NCBI RefSeq assembly: GCF_001310085.1
Contig: NZ_CP012643.1
Span: 1,643,001 to 1,707,000, forward strand
Reading direction: 5' to 3'
Source: Rufibacter tibetensis
GTDB lineage: Bacteria > Bacteroidota > Bacteroidia > Cytophagales > Hymenobacteraceae
DNA: 64,000 nt
Shown: positions 49,190 to 57,568 of the stretch, one piece after another
Numbering within the stretch: the stretch's first letter is position 1
Layout: each line of letters opens with the position of its first letter
Translations under genes and position numbers: made by a program
Notes under the pieces: model-generated
What the model saw: only the letters and a program-made list of their open reading frames with translations
The model's database searches: none
Told to the model about the DNA's origin: nothing

Positions 49190-50584
49190 ATGAGTTCAAA
49201 AAGAGAGTACGCAAGGCTTATTTGGGATGCCGTGAAAGGCATAGAGCAGGACTATACCCGCCTCAGCCTGAAGAAGTCTATTTTGCTGCTGGCCACACCC
49301 ATGATCCTGGAAATGCTCATGGAGTCATTGTTTGCGGTGGTAGACATCTTTTTTGTGGGTCGGCTGGGACCAGCGGCCATTGCTACCGTGGGCCTTACCG
49401 AGTCTGTGCTCATGATTGTGTACTCGGTGGGCATGGGTATTAGCATGGCTGGTACCGCGATGGTGGCGCGCCGGGTGGGCGAAAAGAAGTTCAAGCAGGC
49501 AGGCACCACCACGTTCCAGCTTTTGGTCACCGGGGCTGTGCTGGCGGTGCTCATGGGCTCCATTACGTTTGTCTTCGCCGAGGATATTCTCCGGCTCATG
49601 GGTGCTTCTTCTGAGGTGCTTTCCATAGGCGTGGACTATGCGCGCATCATCTTCGCGGGGAACCTGGCCATTATCTTACTATTTCTCATCAACGGGGCGT
49701 TTAGAGGAGCCGGACAGCCGCACCTGGCCATGCGCACGCTGTGGTTCGCGAACGGGATCAACATCTTTCTGGCGCCCTTGCTCATTTTCGGACTGGGTCC
49801 GGTAGAAGGATTAGGATTGGCCGGAGCCGCCTGGGCCACTACCATCAGCCGAAGCTTAGGCGTAGGCTACCAGTTATACCACTTGTTCAACGGCAAGCAC
49901 TTGCTCAAAATCACGAAGAAGAACATGGTGCTGCGCGCGAAAGTGGTGTACCGGATCTTGAAAGTGTCTGTAGGTGGTATGGGCCAGTTCCTGATTGATT
50001 CTGCCAGCTGGATTTTCCTGACCCGCATCATTGCTGAGTTCGGGAGCAATGCTTTGGCGGGGTATACCATTTCCTTCCGGATTATCATGTTCACGCTACT
50101 GCCGGCCTGGGGCTTGTCTTCGGCGGCAGCTACGTTGGTAGGGCAGAACCTGGGCGCAGGAAAACCTCGTCGGGCCGAAGTATCTGTGTGGCTTACGGCG
50201 CGGTACAACATGATTTTTCTGGCGGTAGCTACCTTGGCGTTTTTCCTGTTCGGGGAGCACCTGGCCCGCTTCTTCACCCAGGAACCCGAGGTTATTGCCA
50301 TTGCCTCAGAGGGCCTTAAGATCATCACGCTGGGGTATGTGTTCTTCGGGTTGGGCATGGTCATGGTGCAGGCCTTCAACGGCGCCGGTGACACCAGAAC
50401 TCCCGCTTTCATCAACATTCTGGTGCTTTGGGTTTTTGAAATACCGGCGGCGTACCTGCTGGCCATTTACCTGGGCTACGAGCAAACAGGCATCTTTGTA
50501 ACCATTGCTTTCAGCCACTCTTTGCACGCGCTCATCAGTTGGTGGCTTTTCAGAAAAGGCCGTTGGAAAACGGTAAAGGTGTAA
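49190..50584 (+). CDS. MATE-family multidrug/Na+ efflux transporter
   Basis: From the ATG at 49190 the protein has 464 residues (starts at 49163 or the TTG at 49148 are possible) and about 12 helices in the two-lobe MATE pattern: LSLKKSILLLATPMILEMLMESLFAVVDIFFVGRLGPAAIATVGLTE opens lobe one, and GMGQFLIDSASWIFLTRIIAEFGSNALAGYTISFRIIMFTLLPAWGLSSAAATLVGQNLGAG opens lobe two. It exports cationic drugs or metabolites against Na+ or H+. The N-terminus up to the first helix is charged and cytoplasmic. Confidence 0.92.
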   Translation: MSSKREYARLIWDAVKGIEQDYTRLSLKKSILLLATPMILEMLMESLFAVVDIFFVGRLGPAAIATVGLTESVLMIVYSVGMGISMAGTAMVARRVGEKKFKQAGTTTFQLLVTGAVLAVLMGSITFVFAEDILRLMGASSEVLSIGVDYARIIFAGNLAIILLFLINGAFRGAGQPHLAMRTLWFANGINIFLAPLLIFGLGPVEGLGLAGAAWATTISRSLGVGYQLYHLFNGKHLLKITKKNMVLRAKVVYRILKVSVGGMGQFLIDSASWIFLTRIIAEFGSNALAGYTISFRIIMFTLLPAWGLSSAAATLVGQNLGAGKPRRAEVSVWLTARYNMIFLAVATLAFFLFGEHLARFFTQEPEVIAIASEGLKIITLGYVFFGLGMVMVQAFNGAGDTRTPAFINILVLWVFEIPAAYLLAIYLGYEQTGIFVTIAFSHSLHALISWWLFRKGRWKTVKV

Positions 50585-50610
50585 TGCTGAAAACGCATCT
50601 AAGCTTCTGC

Positions 50611-50646
50611 TTTCAGGCTGTTTCCTAAGAAATGCTCTTAAAATGC
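50611..50646 (+). repeat. Dispersed TAAAAC motif, copy after MATE
   Basis: GGCTGTTTCCTAAGAAATGC, TCTTAAAATGC lies 27 bp after the MATE stop codon and matches the consensus in most positions. Confidence 0.4.
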
Positions 50647-50733
50647 TTGTCAGAAGAAGGGCGATGGAGCTTGTATGATCGTTCATATTTCTGATATTAG
50701 CTTTACCCCTCACCTCTAGCATTCATCAACTGC

Positions 50734-51090
50734 ATGAAAGAATTTTCCTTACTTTTCAGAATGGACATCACCTCAGAAGAGGCGCAGCCTTCCCCCGAGC
50801 TCCTGCAGACCTACCTGGCGCAATGGAGCACGTGGATCAGCAAACTATCAAACCAGGAGGTACTGGCACCCGGCGGAAACCATTTCTCCCGTGAAGGCAA
50901 GGTGCTTAGATCCAATAACGAAATAACTGATGGTCCTTATACGGCTCAGCAGCAGTCAGTGGCAGGTTACATTCTGGTGTACGCCCAGGACCTAGAAGCG
51001 GCTTCTGTTCTGGCAAGCGAATGCCCTATCTTACAAGGCGAAAACACCAGCGTAGAGGTGCGCGAAATTGCCGTACCCGGGAAACTGTAA
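50734..51090 (+). CDS. YciI-like (YCII/DGPF) protein
   Basis: The 118-residue protein has the DGPF/YCII pattern: FSLLFRMDITSEE, the SNNEITDGPYTAQQQSVAGYILVYAQDLEAASVLASECPIL core (DGPF-type loop) and VEVREI at the end. The fold is ferredoxin-like and dimeric, and the function is unknown; relatives accompany ECF sigma factors, though none is adjacent here. It overlaps nothing, but the GH140 gene begins 7 bp after its stop, so the two are probably co-transcribed. Confidence 0.88.
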   Translation: MKEFSLLFRMDITSEEAQPSPELLQTYLAQWSTWISKLSNQEVLAPGGNHFSREGKVLRSNNEITDGPYTAQQQSVAGYILVYAQDLEAASVLASECPILQGENTSVEVREIAVPGKL

Positions 51091-51097
51091 GGCCTGC

Positions 51098-52459
51098 ATG
51101 AGAAGCATCCTGCTCCCTCTCCTTCTTGTTTTAAGCTCGATTTGTGTTTATGGCCAGAAAACGCCTCTGCTAAAAGTCAGCGCAGATAAGCGGTACCTGG
51201 AAACCCAAACCGGCAAGCCTTTCTTCTGGCTGGGAGACACCGCCTGGGAGTTACTTCATAGGTTAAACCGTGAAGAGGCAGACCTTTACCTCAGAGACAG
51301 AGAGGGCAAAGGTTTTACCGTCATCCAAACGGTGGTATTGGCAGAGCTGGATGGCTTGAAAACACCCAATGCCTACGGGCACCTTCCCTTACTTAACCAA
51401 GATCCCACGCAGCTGAATGAAAAGTATTTTGACCATGTAGATTACGTGGTGAACAAGGCCGAAAAGCTGGGGCTTTACATTGGCCTGTTACCCACTTGGG
51501 GAGATAAATTCAATAAAGCCTGGGGCGTGGGCCCTGAAATCTTCACCCCTGAAAACGCCAGACAGTTTGGAGAGATTTTAGCCAAACGATACGCGAAACA
51601 GAACAACATCATCTGGATATTAGGCGGCGACCGCTGGCCTGAAAACGAGGAAGACCGGCAGATCATCCGGGCCATGGCCCAGGGCATCAGGAGCGTTGGC
51701 ACCAAACACCTCATTACCTATCACCCCAGCGGCGCAAAGAAAGCAACCGACCATTTTAATGAAGATTGGCTGGACTTAGACATGTTCCAGTCTGGGCATG
51801 AGCGGCTAAGCCATGATTTCAAGTTTATCAGAAGCAGCCGCGCCGTTACGCCAACCCGGCCCGTGATCAACGGTGAACCGCGCTATGAAGACCACCCCGA
51901 CCGGTTCAAGCCCGAGGAGTTTGGCTGGATGGATGCCTCAGACGTTCGCTCCTCTGCGTATTGGACCATGCTCAGCGGAGCGGCGGGGTACACGTACGGT
52001 GCCCACGGCATCTGGCAGATGTACCAGGCCAACCGAAGTCCTATCAGTTGGGCCAGGACCAGCTGGCAAGCGTCTTTAGACCTTCCCGGCGCCACCCACC
52101 TCATGCTCCTGAAAAAGTTATTTACTGCTTTCCCGTGGCAGCAACTGCGCAACGACCAATCCCTGATTCTGAATAACAATCCCGAAGGGGAAGCCCACCA
52201 GGTGGCAGCTATTGGCGAACAAAAGGATTTCCTGCTGGCCTACACTCCCATGGGGAAAGAACTAAAACTGGACCTCTCCAAACTCCCGGCAAACAAACTG
52301 GAAGCTTACTGGTTTAACCCCAGAGATGGGCAGTGTAAGAAAATAGGAGAATTCAACCGCACCGATCAACCCACCTTTACTCCCTGGTCTGTAGGCAGAG
52401 GAAGTGACTTCGTTTTAATCCTTCTGCCTGTAAACTCGCCCTACAAACTCCCCTGGTAG
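51098..52459 (+). CDS. GH140-type apiosidase-like glycosidase (DUF4038)
   Basis: From the ATG at 51098 the protein has 453 residues: a signal peptide (MRSILLPLLLVLSSICVYG), a TIM-barrel with DUF4038 landmarks (KPFFWLGDTAWELLHRLNREEADLYL … LGLYIGLLPTWGDKF … IIWILGGDRW … PVINGEPRYE) and a C-terminal collagen-binding-like beta-sandwich (KLEAYWFNPRDGQCKKIGEF). The GGD and GEP positions match the catalytic Asp and Glu of GH140. GH140 removes apiose-containing side chains of rhamnogalacturonan II; the substrate here is an inference from family. Confidence 0.88.
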   Translation: MRSILLPLLLVLSSICVYGQKTPLLKVSADKRYLETQTGKPFFWLGDTAWELLHRLNREEADLYLRDREGKGFTVIQTVVLAELDGLKTPNAYGHLPLLNQDPTQLNEKYFDHVDYVVNKAEKLGLYIGLLPTWGDKFNKAWGVGPEIFTPENARQFGEILAKRYAKQNNIIWILGGDRWPENEEDRQIIRAMAQGIRSVGTKHLITYHPSGAKKATDHFNEDWLDLDMFQSGHERLSHDFKFIRSSRAVTPTRPVINGEPRYEDHPDRFKPEEFGWMDASDVRSSAYWTMLSGAAGYTYGAHGIWQMYQANRSPISWARTSWQASLDLPGATHLMLLKKLFTAFPWQQLRNDQSLILNNNPEGEAHQVAAIGEQKDFLLAYTPMGKELKLDLSKLPANKLEAYWFNPRDGQCKKIGEFNRTDQPTFTPWSVGRGSDFVLILLPVNSPYKLPW

Positions 52460-52754
52460 GAAAACTGCTCCCTCTGCCAGATACCATCACGTCTGAACCT
52501 ACAACTATCCCTTCGTGGTTACCAAACCCCTGCTCATGAAGCGAAAAGGCGGCATTCTGGGCCACAACCTGGCGTTGGTGCGAATGCTTGATTCCAACAA
52601 AACCATTATCATCTGAGCAATACAAACCAATTTAACCCAAATTCTGACGGCAACAAGGAAAACCTGCGGGAAGCCCTGCTGATGGAATTAAGGAAAGCAC
52701 CCCGCTGACCTGTGTCTGGAAGCAGGTGGAATCTAGCCTAAAACTCTTCGCTGA
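52460..52754. other. Intergenic gap, possible short gene remnant
   Basis: 295 bp after GH140. A short frame near 52630-52708 reads NKENLREALLMELRKAPR and looks like an end of a decayed coding sequence but has no identifiable family. No terminator was found. Confidence 0.3.
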
Positions 52755-53675
52755 TTAAGCCGCAGATTTCTTGGGCAAACAGCAGTTCTTGTACTTCTGT
52801 CCGCTACCACAAGGGCATGGTTCGTTGCGGCCCAGGCGCTTGCCGTAGGGGTTAAGCAGTTCCCTGAAATTAAGCCTGAAACGGCGTTTAGGGTTCTGCT
52901 TGAAAATGCGGGTGAGCATGGCGTACAGCCGTGGGTGCTTCTCGGCCATTTGGCCCGGTTTCTCAAAGAAGTACTCGGTAGATACGGCAAAGAACTCTGC
53001 CTCGTTGGTGGCACCGTACGGGTTAATGTCTGATTCTCCTTTTTTGATTTCCTTGATTTTGCGGTCCCGCAGCTCTTCCCAAGGCTTTACCAACTCATCA
53101 GGTAAATAGGCGCCGGGGGTTCCGTCAATCTCGCCATCGGCTTGGTCCAGCATGTGTGCGAACTCATGGATGCCCACGTTCTGGCGGTCGGCCATGTCAT
53201 TGAAACCACGTTCCAAAGCGGGTTTGGAGAGCGTTACGTAGTGGTCGTTCTGGAACGGGTTTACGCGGCCTAATACCTCTGAGACGGCTTCGCTGTCTTC
53301 GTCTTTGAACCGCTGCAAACTGCCTGGGAACACCAGCACCTCGCCCAGGTTCTGGTACTCCCAATCCTGTATGCCAAATATGGGGATGATGGCACTGGAC
53401 GCAACCAAGAGTTTGGTGGTGTCATCTATGACGGTTTCAATGCCTGTAATGCGTTTTTCTGACAGAAACAGCTGCACCATTTTCTCGAAGCGGTTCTTTT
53501 CGTCATCGGTCTTCAAGGTATGATAAAAGCCCACGCGGTCGGTGAGGATCTTGCGCCACTCCGCCGGGAACTCCTGCGCCATGACTTTCTTCCGCCGCCG
53601 GCTTTTACGCGTTGCCCACCTGATAAAGATGGTACAAATCACCACCACAAATACGATAAAAGCTATCATTCCCAT
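52755..53675 (-). CDS. MtfA-type zinc metallopeptidase fused to a SEC-C zinc motif
   Basis: The 306-residue protein has an N-terminal membrane helix (GMIAFIVFVVVICTIFIRW), an M90/MtfA-like metallopeptidase (VGIHEFAHMLDQADG: H170, E171, H174; NEAEFFAVSTEYFFE with the third ligand) and a C-terminal SEC-C motif GRNEPCPCGSGQKYKNCC (C287, C289, C298, C299). MtfA in E. coli is a zinc aminopeptidase that binds the Mlc repressor; the fused SEC-C tail suggests a nucleic-acid- or protein-binding anchor. A membrane anchor plus SEC-C is not the textbook arrangement. Confidence 0.9.
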   Translation of the reverse strand: MGMIAFIVFVVVICTIFIRWATRKSRRRKKVMAQEFPAEWRKILTDRVGFYHTLKTDDEKNRFEKMVQLFLSEKRITGIETVIDDTTKLLVASSAIIPIFGIQDWEYQNLGEVLVFPGSLQRFKDEDSEAVSEVLGRVNPFQNDHYVTLSKPALERGFNDMADRQNVGIHEFAHMLDQADGEIDGTPGAYLPDELVKPWEELRDRKIKEIKKGESDINPYGATNEAEFFAVSTEYFFEKPGQMAEKHPRLYAMLTRIFKQNPKRRFRLNFRELLNPYGKRLGRNEPCPCGSGQKYKNCCLPKKSAA

Positions 53676-53773
53676 AGGGCATACCTAACGTGAAAGCGGC
53701 AGGAAAGATACTTCAGCAAAAGGAAAGATTTTGGAGTCTGGAAAGGAATCTAAAGAGGGTTGAATGTCAAGAA

Positions 53774-54862
53774 TCAATCAGAGGTTTGTAACACCTTTGG
53801 CTGATTCACCTCTACTGGCAGAAGAACGGTAAACTCGGCGAACTCTCCTACTTTGGTGTCTACTTTGAGTTCACCGCCATGGGCTTTAATGATGTCGTAA
53901 CTCAATGATAAGCCCAACCCCACTCCCTGCCCCGTAGGCTTAGTGGTATAAAAAGGCTGAAAGATCTTTTGTAAAATTTCTGCAGGGATTCCCATTCCGT
54001 TATCCCGGATGGTGACCTCTACTTTATCGCCGTGTTTCTTTGTAGTCAGCACAACAGCAGGTTCAAAATCTGCATTTTGGTGCTTCTTTCTCTTCTCGGC
54101 TACTGAATAAAAGGCATTGTTGAATAAATTGAGTAGCACCCTTCCCAAGTCCTGCGCCACAATGTTGATTTTGCCTATACTCCCGTCAAAACTGGTCTGC
54201 ATGGTTGCCTGGAAAGTCTTGTCTTTGGTACGCAAGCCTTGATAACTAAGCCGGAAGAATTCGTCGGCCAGTATGTTCAGGTCAGTAGGTTCTTTCTGGC
54301 CTTTGTTCGTGCGCGAATGCTGCAACATTCCTTTTACTATGGAATCGGCTCGTTTGCCATGACTGCTGATTTTTACCAGATTTTGCTTTAGTTCTTCAAA
54401 GTTGGCCATAGCCTCTTTTTGCTGCTTAGGCGGAAGGTCTTTGAGTGTACTTTCCAGAATTTCATCCAAAATCTCGGTGCTTACCTCAGAAAAGTTATTT
54501 ATGAAGTTTAAGGGGTTCTGTATTTCGTGGGCAATGCCGGCGGTAAGTTCTCCTAAAGCAGCCATTTTCTCCCGCTGCACTAACTGGGCCTGCGCCAAAT
54601 GTAATTCAGCAAGTGAGGCCTGTAGCGCTTCTTTCTGCTCAGACAGTTCCTGGGTGCGTTCTTTTACCCGTTGTTCCAACAACACATTTTGCTGTGTAAG
54701 CAGTTGCTGCTGCTCCTGGTGAAGGGCCTGCAAGTCTTTATGGTATTGCAGCTTCTTTCGCTGGCTGGTAATGAACGAGATCAGGAAGCCGGTAAACAGC
54801 ACTACCATGGCCAAAACCCCGATGATTATCCTATACTCTAAGTCTACTTCCGATAGGTTCAT
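53774..54862 (-). CDS. Sensor histidine kinase with a membrane helix and coiled coil
   Basis: The 362-residue protein has one N-terminal helix (IIIGVLAMVVLFTGFLISFI), a long coiled coil (residues about 35-100, rich in Gln and Leu), a HisKA-type dimer helix with H112 in GIAHEIQNPLNFINNFSEV and a HATPase domain (NLFNNAFYSVAEK; DNGMGIPAEIL; GVGLGLSLSYDII). It has no periplasmic sensor of its own. The gene overlaps the upstream 7-helix protein by 32 bp, so the two products are probably translated together and sense as a pair. No response regulator is adjacent. Confidence 0.92.
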   Translation of the reverse strand: MNLSEVDLEYRIIIGVLAMVVLFTGFLISFITSQRKKLQYHKDLQALHQEQQQLLTQQNVLLEQRVKERTQELSEQKEALQASLAELHLAQAQLVQREKMAALGELTAGIAHEIQNPLNFINNFSEVSTEILDEILESTLKDLPPKQQKEAMANFEELKQNLVKISSHGKRADSIVKGMLQHSRTNKGQKEPTDLNILADEFFRLSYQGLRTKDKTFQATMQTSFDGSIGKINIVAQDLGRVLLNLFNNAFYSVAEKRKKHQNADFEPAVVLTTKKHGDKVEVTIRDNGMGIPAEILQKIFQPFYTTKPTGQGVGLGLSLSYDIIKAHGGELKVDTKVGEFAEFTVLLPVEVNQPKVLQTSD

Positions 54863-55505
54863 ATAAGGCTTTGGCTATGAAGATACACAAGATGATATGC
54901 GCGATATTATGTACGTTCCAGATTTGAATTGCTAACTCAACATTCTGCGTGAGTAAAGGCACATAGAACAGGAAAACAAAGAAGTTGATGACTACATAGG
55001 CGCTCAACCCCGTGACTACCCAAAATTCCTGACTGCTGGTTAAATCCTCTTCTTCCCTGAGCAAGCTTAGGTAAAACAACATGCAGTAAATCAAAAGCAA
55101 AAAAGCCTCAACCGTTAGCAGATTCCCACTTAATTGGTTTTGATCAAGGAAATTCTCAAACGCACTGAAGTTTATTGTGACAAACAGGAAGAAGATAACG
55201 GGTATGAACCTTTTGATAGTTCTGAAAGAGGTCTGTGGTAGTTGAAAGAAGAAGTGACTGAAGCACACAAAGCGCACCACAGAATGCACGTTGTACAGGA
55301 AGTTGTTGCCTTGTAGCCAACTCGGCAAGTAAGCTTTAAAGTCACTGATGATGTTTCCGCTTAAATACAGAAATAGCGCTACCCATAGGTAAATGATAAT
55401 AGGTCTCAGCAGTGATGGCTGATCTTTGCGAAAAGTCAAAACCAGAAGAGGTATCAGCGTTGCCCACACCTCAGACCAATCAAAAACTAGTTGTAGCTTA
55501 TCCAT
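54831..55505 (-). CDS. Polytopic membrane protein, likely sensor partner of the kinase
   Basis: The 224-residue protein has about seven hydrophobic helices (WATLIPLLVLTFRK; PIIIYLWVALFLYLSGNII; SVVRFVCFSHFFFQL; FIPVIFFLFVTINFSAF; LLTVEAFLLLIYCMLFYLSLL; VVTGLSAYVVINFFVFLFYV; IAHIILCIFIAKAL), with no known family recognised. Its 3' end overlaps the histidine kinase start by 32 bp in another frame. The kinase has only one helix, so this protein may provide the membrane sensor. Confidence 0.75.
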   Translation of the reverse strand: MDKLQLVFDWSEVWATLIPLLVLTFRKDQPSLLRPIIIYLWVALFLYLSGNIISDFKAYLPSWLQGNNFLYNVHSVVRFVCFSHFFFQLPQTSFRTIKRFIPVIFFLFVTINFSAFENFLDQNQLSGNLLTVEAFLLLIYCMLFYLSLLREEEDLTSSQEFWVVTGLSAYVVINFFVFLFYVPLLTQNVELAIQIWNVHNIAHIILCIFIAKALYEPIGSRLRV

Positions 55506-55625
55506 TCTACTACCTAAAAGTGGGTAATCCTCTCCCCTGATGTTGCTTTTATAAAACTACATTTTATCTTTGATAAGTTAAATTGAATCTTTATTTTTTT
55601 AAATAATCATAAAATCTTCTATCTT

Positions 55626-56249
55626 ATGGTAAAGCAAGTATTATTTAAAGCGGTTTTTAGTTGGTTAATTGTTTTTCTACCAATTTCATCATGCACCGAC
55701 AAGGAAAACGATACAGGGTCAGAGAGCACCCCAACAGACAATACTCCTTCATCTATTACTCCTAGAGGTTCTATTGATATAAGTGGTATTGAAAGCTTAG
55801 ACACCTTATGGATTGAACCAAGTAAATTTGAAGCCATGAAAGGCAAAGATTTAAATTTTCAATTTTTTATTATAAATCAAGATATTCTAACATTACACGG
55901 ATGGTCAGGAAAAAGCAAAGATTACAATGGAAGACCAGCTAATATCGAATTACTAAATGGCAAAAAAAGCAATAAAAAACTCGGCCCTAAAACATACTTA
56001 AGTAGTCTCAGAATTAGCAAAAAAGATATTGATGGTGTAATCGACTCTATAAAAGCCTCGCATAAAGCTGTCCTGTTTGCTCCAAATGTTACTTATTCTC
56101 CAACAACGAAGAACAGGTATATTAGCTATAAAATATTTCTTAGTAACATGGAGCCAAACAAACAAAGTGACCCATCATTCCGAAAATTTACAGATAAAAC
56201 AGGATATGAATTAAATCCTTCTCCGCCCAGGTCTTTTGTTGAAGAGTAA
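55626..56249 (+). CDS. AT-rich lipoprotein of unknown function
   Basis: The 207-residue protein begins with a lipoprotein signal (MVKQVLFKAVFSWLIVFLPISSC, acylation at C23), then a low-complexity Ser/Thr/Pro linker (TGSESTPTDNTPSSITPRG) and an unassigned domain (LDTLWIEPSKFEAMKGKDLNFQFFIINQDILTLHGW …) with many Asn, Lys and Ile. Codon use is clearly more AT-rich than in the neighbours, which suggests transfer. It begins 120 bp from the divergent sensor operon. Confidence 0.7.
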   Translation: MVKQVLFKAVFSWLIVFLPISSCTDKENDTGSESTPTDNTPSSITPRGSIDISGIESLDTLWIEPSKFEAMKGKDLNFQFFIINQDILTLHGWSGKSKDYNGRPANIELLNGKKSNKKLGPKTYLSSLRISKKDIDGVIDSIKASHKAVLFAPNVTYSPTTKNRYISYKIFLSNMEPNKQSDPSFRKFTDKTGYELNPSPPRSFVEE

Positions 56250-56411
56250 ATCCTTCTACCAATTCGAAGGCTGGTTAATTTCTAATGGTAAGCCTTCTCA
56301 ATGACAGTATACCCAAGACTAATGAAAATTTAAGCCTTTAACTGGTTGCAATAGCAAACTACAACCTTGACGCAGCAGACAATTACCTTATTTTTAAATT
56401 TAGGCAATAGT

Positions 56412-56440
56412 GCTCTTTTCTGAAAAACGGCCTTAAAACC
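56412..56440 (+). repeat. Dispersed TAAAAC motif, copy before 56451
   Basis: CTCTTTTCTGAAAAACGGCC followed by TTAAAACC ends 10 bp before the start codon of the next gene. Confidence 0.4.
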
Positions 56441-56450
56441 CCATAACTGC

Positions 56451-56987
56451 ATGCGACAAGTAGTTCTTTACATTGCGATGAGTTTGGATGGCTACATTGC
56501 CAAAGAAGACGACAACATTGATTTTCTGAGCCTGGTGAAAAGGCCCGGTGAGGACTACGGCTACCATGCGTTTCAGCACACAGTAGATACCTTAATCTGG
56601 GGCCGAAGAACGTATGACAAAGTACTGTCTTTTGGCATGCCTGAGTTTCCGCACAAAGACAAAAAGTGTTACGTGCTCTCCAAAACCAAAACCGGGAAAG
56701 ACGTGAACGTGGAGTTTTACGGCGGAGACTTAAGAGACCTCATCTCATCTTTAAAACAGAAGCCCGGCAAAGACATTTACTTTGATGGCGGTAGTGAAGT
56801 AGTAGCGGCCTTGCTCAAAGACCAACTCATTGACAAGCTCATCATTTCAGTAATCCCCCACCTGTTGGGCAGCGGCATTCGGCTGTTCAAAGATGGTCGC
56901 CCTGAACAGTACCTTACCTTCACAAAGAGCATCTCGTTCGCCTCAGGATTGGTTCAGTTGTGGTACGACTGCCGTACCAGCGTTTAG
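56451..56987 (+). CDS. Dihydrofolate-reductase/RibD-C family protein
   Basis: The 178-residue protein has the DHFR/RibD-C-like pattern VVLYIAMSLDGYIAKEDDNIDFL, then DTLIWGRRTYDKVLSFG, KCYVLSKTK, GKDIYFDGGSEVVAALLKDQLIDKLIISVIPHLLGSGIRLFKD. It binds NADPH and reduces an unknown small substrate; YwjB/YyaP proteins of Bacillus are similar. It is convergent with the cupin gene (12-bp gap between stops). Confidence 0.92.
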   Translation: MRQVVLYIAMSLDGYIAKEDDNIDFLSLVKRPGEDYGYHAFQHTVDTLIWGRRTYDKVLSFGMPEFPHKDKKCYVLSKTKTGKDVNVEFYGGDLRDLISSLKQKPGKDIYFDGGSEVVAALLKDQLIDKLIISVIPHLLGSGIRLFKDGRPEQYLTFTKSISFASGLVQLWYDCRTSV

Positions 56988-56999
56988 AAAGGCAATTTG

Positions 57000-57566
57000 T
57001 TAAGGCTGCTCCAGGTAATACTTGTGCAAGTGCTGGTCCATGCCTCTGTAACGGGCAATGCGGGCCAGAACTTTCACAATGCCACGTTGCAGCCACAAAG
57101 GAATTCCGGGGATGTACGATTCGCCTTTTTCAAACAGAAGGGCCAGGTACCAGATGCTGGTGGGAATTCCTTTCTGGTTAGTTTTCCCATCATTCGCCAG
57201 GCCATAGGCGATCCGGAGCATTTCTTCAAAATGGCGAGCTGGCTTGATGGTGGTCTGGAAGACAACCCGTTCTTGCTGGCTGGGGTTGTAGAACCGGTGC
57301 ACGGTTTTAGCGGGTGCAGTGGCTACTTCGCCGGGTTGCAGGTGCAAATCTTCTTTGCCGCATTGGATGCCTAGCGTGCCCTCCACCACTTCAAAGATTT
57401 CTATGTAATCTACATGGTAGTGCAGGCCGTTACCGCCACCAGGTGCCAGTTCTACTTCTACCAGGGTGTAAGCTCCGTCCGTTTCGGCAGCGGTTTTCAG
57501 AAAAGTGACCTTATCCTTGATGAGCGGATTGGTCAGGGTTCTGGGCAGGGAGGATACTAAAGGCAT
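57000..57566 (-). CDS. Cupin-domain protein
   Basis: The 188-residue protein has a single cupin barrel: GGNGLHYHVDYIEIFEVVEGTLGIQ (motif 1, with H58 and H60-like and E residues) and PGEVATAPAKTVHRFYNPSQQE (motif 2). The C-terminal 70 residues are helical and hydrophobic (IWYLALLFEKGESYIPGIPLWLQRGIVKVLARIARYRG), which suggests a membrane-associated tail. It starts 2 bp after the stop of the di-haem cytochrome gene, so it is almost certainly co-transcribed with it. Function unknown. Confidence 0.86.
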   Translation of the reverse strand: MPLVSSLPRTLTNPLIKDKVTFLKTAAETDGAYTLVEVELAPGGGNGLHYHVDYIEIFEVVEGTLGIQCGKEDLHLQPGEVATAPAKTVHRFYNPSQQERVVFQTTIKPARHFEEMLRIAYGLANDGKTNQKGIPTSIWYLALLFEKGESYIPGIPLWLQRGIVKVLARIARYRGMDQHLHKYYLEQP

Positions 57567-57568
57567 GG

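Noticed and set aside
55578-56350. Possible third cassette (GTTAAAT at 55578 before the AT-rich lipoprotein)
   Set aside because: No paired R''/L'' and L'/R' arms follow the gene; the hairpin at about 56265-56300 (GAAGGC/GCCTTC) looks like an ordinary terminator.
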